Shown piece after piece: positions 59,750-64,000 of a stretch of DNA of 64,000 nt. The stretch comes from DAISKN01 sp963716925. Its GTDB lineage: Bacteria; Acidobacteriota; Vicinamibacteria; Marinacidobacterales; SMYC01. The notes under the pieces are model-generated. The model searched no databases, was not told where the DNA came from, and saw only the letters and a program-made list of their open reading frames with translations. Every line of letters begins with the position of its first letter. Positions within the stretch are counted from its first letter, which is position 1. The DNA lies in NCBI GenBank assembly GCA_963716925.1, contig CAVQUX010000018.1:408346-472345 (forward strand). The letters run 5' to 3'. A program made the translations under genes and the position numbers.

Positions 59750-61852
59750 ATGATGAAGCGTTCCCTCCACGCCCGCCGCGAAAGGCGTCCTCTGGTCGCG
59801 CTCTCGGCGCTGTCGCTCGTTGTTTCCTGCGCTCCCGAAATCGAGAAGGCGCCCGAGCCCTACGTCGCCGCAGGCGATCTGCGCGAGATCCTGGAGCGGG
59901 GGACCCTGAGGGTTCTGGTTCCCACGCTCCCCGAAGACGACCTCCAGCGCGCGGGGTCTCCGGGGTTCGAGGATCGGGAGATGGCTCTGGCGTTCGCGGC
60001 GCGGCTTCGTCTCGCATGCGAGTTCATCTCCATCGACGACCGGAGCGAGATTCTGGCGCGCCTCGAACAGGGCTACGGCGACGTGGTGGCGGCGCAGCTC
60101 ACGGTGACGCCGGAGCGCGACCGGAGCCTTCTCTTCACCCGCCCCACCGCGGTCGTCGATGAGTGGCTCGTGGGCCGGAAGGGCGAGGCCGATCTCCCCC
60201 GGAACATCGAGGAGCTCGCGGGAATGGAGATCCACCTCCGCCGGAGCTCGTCCTTCGCCGAAACCCTGAGGGAGCTCTCGAGGGCCCGGGGGATTGGAAT
60301 CCAGATGGTCTTCGTCGACGAAGCTCTCGACACCGAGACCATCGCCTACCAGGTCGGCCGCGGGGAGCGGCCGCTCACCGTGGTCGACAGCAACCTCCTG
60401 ACTTCTATCGAGACCTATAACCCCGATCTCGAGCCTCTCTTCGTCCTCGCCCGGGGCCGCGAGCTCGCCTGGGTTGTGAGAAGCGAGGCGCGGGAGCTCG
60501 CGGCCGCGCTCGATGCCTTCATCATCGAGCGGCAGCTCACGGATCATCGCGCCGACGATCGCACCACCGGGGACCTCGACTCCGTCCGGGCGCGGGGATC
60601 GCTGCGCGTCATCACCTTGAACAACCCCGTGCACTACTTCCTCTACCGCGGACGGCAGATGGGCTTCGATTACGAGATCGCGAGCCTGGCGGCGAGGAAG
60701 CTCGGGGTTCGTCTCGAGCTCGTCGTCCCCCCGTCCCGCGATCTCGCCTTCGAATGGCTTCTCGAGGGCCGGGGGGACCTCATCGCCGCGACGCTGACGG
60801 CCACCCCCGAACGCCGCGAACGTCTTGCTTTCAGCCGACCGTACCTCTTCGTCGACGAGGTCGTGGTTCGAAGGGCGCGAACGGTCGACAAGGTATCGAG
60901 CGTCTACGAGCTCCGCGGCCGCACCGTGCATGCCTGGAAGTCGAGCAGCCACTATCAGACGCTCCTGAGATGGATTCCACGGGTGGGCCCGTTCGACATC
61001 GAGCCGATCCCCGAGGACATGGAGTACGAGGAAATTCTCGATCGAGTCGCGAGCGGCGAGTATCGGCTCGCGGTCGTGGACAGCCTGGTTCTCGAGGCCG
61101 AGCTTCCTCATCGCGACGACGTGGAGGCGGCTTTCTCTCTTACCGCCGGACAACCGCAGCCGATCGCCTTCGCCCTGAGGCCGGGAAATCCACGGCTTCA
61201 GGAGTTCCTCGACGGTTTCGCGTCCGACATCGTCGGAAGCCTCGAGCTCAACGATGCCCGGGACCGGTACTTCCGAAAGAGCCGCGGCCTCGACCGGGAG
61301 AAGGCGAGAAACGCCCCGGGAGGCGGGCGCCTGTCACCTTACGACGAAATCTTTAAGAAGCATTCGAAACGCTACGGACTCGACTGGCGTCTCATGGCGG
61401 CGCAGGCCTATCAGGAGAGTCTCTTCGACCCCGACGCCGAAAGCTGGGCGGGCGCGAGAGGCCTCTTCCAGCTCCTGCCTTCGACCGGTCTCGAGCTCGG
61501 GATCGAGGACCTCGGCGACCCCGAAGCCGGGATCCAGGCCGGCATCCGGTACATGCACCAGATCCTGGAGCGGCTCGAGCCCCGGGTTCCGCTGAAACAT
61601 CGGCTGCGCTTCGCGCTCGCCGCCTACAACGCGGGCTTCGGCCACCTTCAGGACGCGCGGCGGCTCGCGACGGAGGAAGGGCTCGACCCCGACAAGTGGT
61701 TCGGCCATACCGAGAAAGCGATGCTGCTGCTCAGCCAGCCCAGGTACTACCAGCGCTCGCGGCACGGCTACGTTCGCGGGAGCGAGACCGTGCGCTACGT
61801 CTCCGAGATCCAGAACCGCTACGATCACTACGTTACCCTCGTGCCGTTTTGA
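59750..61852 (+). CDS. MltF-like lytic transglycosylase lipoprotein with two solute-binding domains
   Basis: Protein of 700 residues. Lipoprotein signal with lipobox LSLVVSC. Two successive family 3 solute-binding domains follow: the first about 45-275 (RGTLRVLVPTLPEDDLQRAG, VVAAQLTVTPERDRSLLFTR), the second about 285-510 (RGSLRVITLNNPVHYFLYRG, LIAATLTATPERRERLAFSR). A C-terminal SLT domain comes last: YGLDWRLMAAQAYQESLFDP with catalytic Glu, GARGLFQLLPSTG and FALAAYNAGFGHLQDARRLA. E. coli MltF has only one sensory domain. It cleaves peptidoglycan with 1,6-anhydro ends. Its 3' end overlaps the convergent gene by 25 bp. Confidence 0.92.
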   Translation: MMKRSLHARRERRPLVALSALSLVVSCAPEIEKAPEPYVAAGDLREILERGTLRVLVPTLPEDDLQRAGSPGFEDREMALAFAARLRLACEFISIDDRSEILARLEQGYGDVVAAQLTVTPERDRSLLFTRPTAVVDEWLVGRKGEADLPRNIEELAGMEIHLRRSSSFAETLRELSRARGIGIQMVFVDEALDTETIAYQVGRGERPLTVVDSNLLTSIETYNPDLEPLFVLARGRELAWVVRSEARELAAALDAFIIERQLTDHRADDRTTGDLDSVRARGSLRVITLNNPVHYFLYRGRQMGFDYEIASLAARKLGVRLELVVPPSRDLAFEWLLEGRGDLIAATLTATPERRERLAFSRPYLFVDEVVVRRARTVDKVSSVYELRGRTVHAWKSSSHYQTLLRWIPRVGPFDIEPIPEDMEYEEILDRVASGEYRLAVVDSLVLEAELPHRDDVEAAFSLTAGQPQPIAFALRPGNPRLQEFLDGFASDIVGSLELNDARDRYFRKSRGLDREKARNAPGGGRLSPYDEIFKKHSKRYGLDWRLMAAQAYQESLFDPDAESWAGARGLFQLLPSTGLELGIEDLGDPEAGIQAGIRYMHQILERLEPRVPLKHRLRFALAAYNAGFGHLQDARRLATEEGLDPDKWFGHTEKAMLLLSQPRYYQRSRHGYVRGSETVRYVSEIQNRYDHYVTLVPF

Positions 61853-64000
61853 GCGAGGGTCGACGCCCGGAGGGCCGCCTCGCGCACGATGGCGCCGGGG
61901 TGCTCGAGAAGTCTCTCGATCTGCGGCCTCAACGAGGCGAGGCCGAGCTCGCCGACGACCGTCACCGCGCAGGCGGCGATCCAGTAGTCCCCGGACGCCG
62001 ACAGAAGCCCCAAAGCCTCTTCGAAGGGAACGGTCGCGAGCTCCGAGCTCCGCTTGGCTTCGCTGGGGCGAGCGGCCTCGAGCCGCGTCGTTTGCTCGAG
62101 GATCGGAAACAGCGTGACCCTGTGGGTGCGGGAGAGGAGATTCGCCAGGTACTCGAGGGCGGTGGCCTTCACCGAGGGCGGGCCGCTCACCAGCCGGCTC
62201 CAAAGGCTCGCGATCTCGTCCTGCCGGTAGGTAAGACCGGCGAGGCGAAAAATTCGTTCGCGGGTGAACTCGATTCGCTCGTCCAGCACCTGGATCAGGA
62301 GTCGATGGCTCTCCGCCACCACCCGCCGTCTCGAGATCGACTCCTGGAGTCGCGCGAGCTCGACGAGAGAATCGCGCTCGAACGTCAGTAGCCGGTCGGC
62401 CTCGGCGCGGGGGAAGCGAAGCGACCGGCCGTGAGCCCGGAGGCGGGCCAGGCCTTTGACTCCCTGATAGTGCAATCGCGGATCCTCGGCGGGAAGAATG
62501 TGAAAAAGGGCGTCGACCGAGCGCGGGTCCTCGATCTCCGCGATCGCTCTGGGAATCGCGCGCCTCGCGGCGGGGTGGAGCTCCGGGTCGCTCAGGTGCT
62601 TCTGGAGTTTCGCCACCGCGTCGGGGCCGAAGCGGGCGATGGAGCGCCGAATCTGGGCTCGCAGAGGGCGACGAGCGAGTGCTTTCACCAGCGAGTCGAA
62701 CACGTTCTCCGATGGATGCTTTCCCGAGCTCAGAGCTGCGGCGCGAGCGACCTCGACGTCGGAATCCTCGAGGAGCCTCGACAGGAGGCCTTCCACCTCC
62801 GCATCCGGCGGGAGGAACCCCAATGCTTTGGCCGCGAGCCTCCGTTCCGCCGGCCATGAGCTCGGGCCGTATCGCGCCACCAGCCTCGCCAGGGGCGCGT
62901 CCGCGAGAGCTCGACTTCCCTCGAGACAATCGAGTATCGCCGAGATCCTCGCCACGTCTCCTTCTTCCAACAACCGCTCGCAAGCCGCGCGCGCCTTCTC
63001 GGGCTCGAGGCGAATCCACAGTGCGAGGGCCTCGGCGCCGACCGCGGGATCTTCGTCGGCAGCCCGCTCTTCGATGTCCTCGATGGGCAGGGGCTCGGGG
63101 GCCGCATGGAGAACGCGCAGAGCCGCCGCCCGCACCGCGGGACTCTCGTGAGAGGCGAGCTGCGAGACCTCCTCCAGCAGCTCGGGGTCGTCGCTGCCAT
63201 GGACGAGGGAGAGAGCGTAAGCGATCTCCCTCGCGTCGGTCCCGGTGAGGATCTGCCGGAACACCCCGCGGCTCGCGGGGTCGCGCAGGACCGAATCGAG
63301 ATCGCTGATGTCCCGTCGCGCGAGAGACGTCCTCAGGGTCGCGACGTACTCCCGCCTCAGGGAAAACACCAGCAGGATCCAGGGAACGAGCAGGACCAGT
63401 ACCGCGTAGCCGAGCTCGGGGGCGGTGAGCGAGCCGACCGCGGTGACGCCGAGGATGAGCAGGCCGCCCAGCCCCCGGCTCACCCGCTCGACGAAGAGAT
63501 CGATCCAGATCTTCAGCCGGTTCTTGACCGAGAGCGCGAGCGGAAGGTAGAGCACCTCGAGGCCCGCCCGGTTCATCGAGTTGCTGAGTCCGTCGTCCGC
63601 CGTTTTCAAGAGAGACGCGGTGACCAGGCCGGGGAACAGCACGAAGGAGAACGAAGAGGCGAGGAGTCCCAGGGGTAGGACCAGGAGGCCCGCCCCGACC
63701 CCGAGTCGGCTCAGAAGCCGCCCCGAGAAAGCAAGCTGCAGGACGAAGGCGAGGACGTTGATCGCGGCGAAGAACGCTCCGAAGAACCGGGTGAGCGAGT
63801 CCTCGGTGGTGAAGGATTTCTCCACGACGGAATTGAACTGATAGTCCACCAGCGTCGAGACCAGGCTCGTCAGGAGCACGAGCGCCGCCACCATCGTCAG
63901 GTACCGCGAGCGCGCGAGGAGGCGATACGGGCTTTCGTCCTCGGGCGAGCTCCGGCTTCGCTCCTGGCGGCGCAGGTCGGCCCGGCGCTCGCTCATCCGC
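61828..64000 (-). CDS. Nucleotide-carrier-like (NTT/TlcC) membrane protein with C-terminal HEAT repeats, partial
   Basis: At least 722 residues, N-terminus beyond the right edge. The visible membrane part holds six helices with the ADP/ATP-carrier-like block YLPLALSVKNRLKIWIDLFV and RGLGGLLILGVTAVG, which corresponds to the second half of an NTT/MFS transporter, so the first six helices are probably off the window. An ATG at 63996 is open but likely internal. After about residue 230 come many HEAT-like repeats (DPELLEEVSQLASHESPAVR, DSDVEVARAAALSSGKHPSE). Such fusions are known in free-living bacteria; transport of nucleotides is not proven. Its stop overlaps the MltF-like gene. Confidence 0.85.
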   Translation of the reverse strand, partial: RMSERRADLRRQERSRSSPEDESPYRLLARSRYLTMVAALVLLTSLVSTLVDYQFNSVVEKSFTTEDSLTRFFGAFFAAINVLAFVLQLAFSGRLLSRLGVGAGLLVLPLGLLASSFSFVLFPGLVTASLLKTADDGLSNSMNRAGLEVLYLPLALSVKNRLKIWIDLFVERVSRGLGGLLILGVTAVGSLTAPELGYAVLVLLVPWILLVFSLRREYVATLRTSLARRDISDLDSVLRDPASRGVFRQILTGTDAREIAYALSLVHGSDDPELLEEVSQLASHESPAVRAAALRVLHAAPEPLPIEDIEERAADEDPAVGAEALALWIRLEPEKARAACERLLEEGDVARISAILDCLEGSRALADAPLARLVARYGPSSWPAERRLAAKALGFLPPDAEVEGLLSRLLEDSDVEVARAAALSSGKHPSENVFDSLVKALARRPLRAQIRRSIARFGPDAVAKLQKHLSDPELHPAARRAIPRAIAEIEDPRSVDALFHILPAEDPRLHYQGVKGLARLRAHGRSLRFPRAEADRLLTFERDSLVELARLQESISRRRVVAESHRLLIQVLDERIEFTRERIFRLAGLTYRQDEIASLWSRLVSGPPSVKATALEYLANLLSRTHRVTLFPILEQTTRLEAARPSEAKRSSELATVPFEEALGLLSASGDYWIAACAVTVVGELGLASLRPQIERLLEHPGAIVREAALRASTLAQNGTRVT

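Overview
The window is GC-rich (roughly two thirds G+C by eye), densely coded DNA. It looks like a chromosomal contig of an uncultured bacterium, most likely an Acidobacteriota member (Vicinamibacteria/Thermoanaerobaculia-like) or a near relative. That placement is inference. It rests on the mix of secreted M36/M4 peptidases, FtsX/MacB permeases, a TPR-bearing Ser/Thr kinase, a CarD regulator, an ECF sigma factor beside a VWA protein, and molybdoenzymes. There is no rRNA and no CRISPR array, and only one tRNA (Leu, CAA).

Layout. 1-4.3 kb: a broken cupredoxin-like lipoprotein, a YciI protein and a three-subunit molybdenum hydroxylase (large-small-FAD). 4.4-12.6 kb: a DUF1460 protein, a PAS sensor kinase lacking its phosphoacceptor His, then a tightly overlapping run of pentapeptide protein, alkyl-DNA repair protein, lspA, a hypothetical and a molybdopterin oxidoreductase. 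12.6-20.4 kb: two MacB/FtsX-type permeases with one ATPase, a Phd/VapC-type toxin-antitoxin pair, two lipoproteins and an M20 peptidase broken by three frameshifts. 20.5-26.7 kb: a secreted M36 peptidase, a peroxiredoxin whose catalytic residue is encoded by UGA (selenocysteine), and an ECF sigma factor with an anti-sigma/VWA fusion. 26.7-34.3 kb: a minus-strand operon (M20 peptidase, TAP-like hydrolase, natA/natB-like ABC genes, Trm112-like, NDH-2), preceded by an NHL-repeat protein. 34.3-39.9 kb: a UPF1-like helicase-nuclease divergent from a ParB-like gene, and a MATE exporter. 39.9-45.2 kb: a mosaic in which two diverged copies of an outer-membrane-protein/sulfite-oxidase-like locus flank gene remnants and a GH2-type gene. 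45.2-52.8 kb: an M4 peptidase, typA, a TPR kinase, tRNA-Leu, a candidate structured RNA and carD. 52.9-64 kb: plsC, DUF4388, EAL, HtrA, two response regulators, a cNMP-binding protein, a lytic transglycosylase with two solute-binding domains, and a nucleotide-carrier/HEAT protein running off the edge.

Main points of interest. The strongest is the selenocysteine peroxiredoxin at 23295-23816, with a SECIS-like hairpin 21 nt after the UGA. Others are an 81-bp in-frame palindromic insertion with 12-bp direct repeats inside the helicase, the duplicated flanks around the GH2 insert, a candidate RNA upstream of carD, and an 'ACGCAAAG' repeat found only between convergent genes.

Caution: seven single-base frame lesions affect five genes. 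Such a density can reflect uncorrected sequencing indels, so pseudogene calls are provisional.
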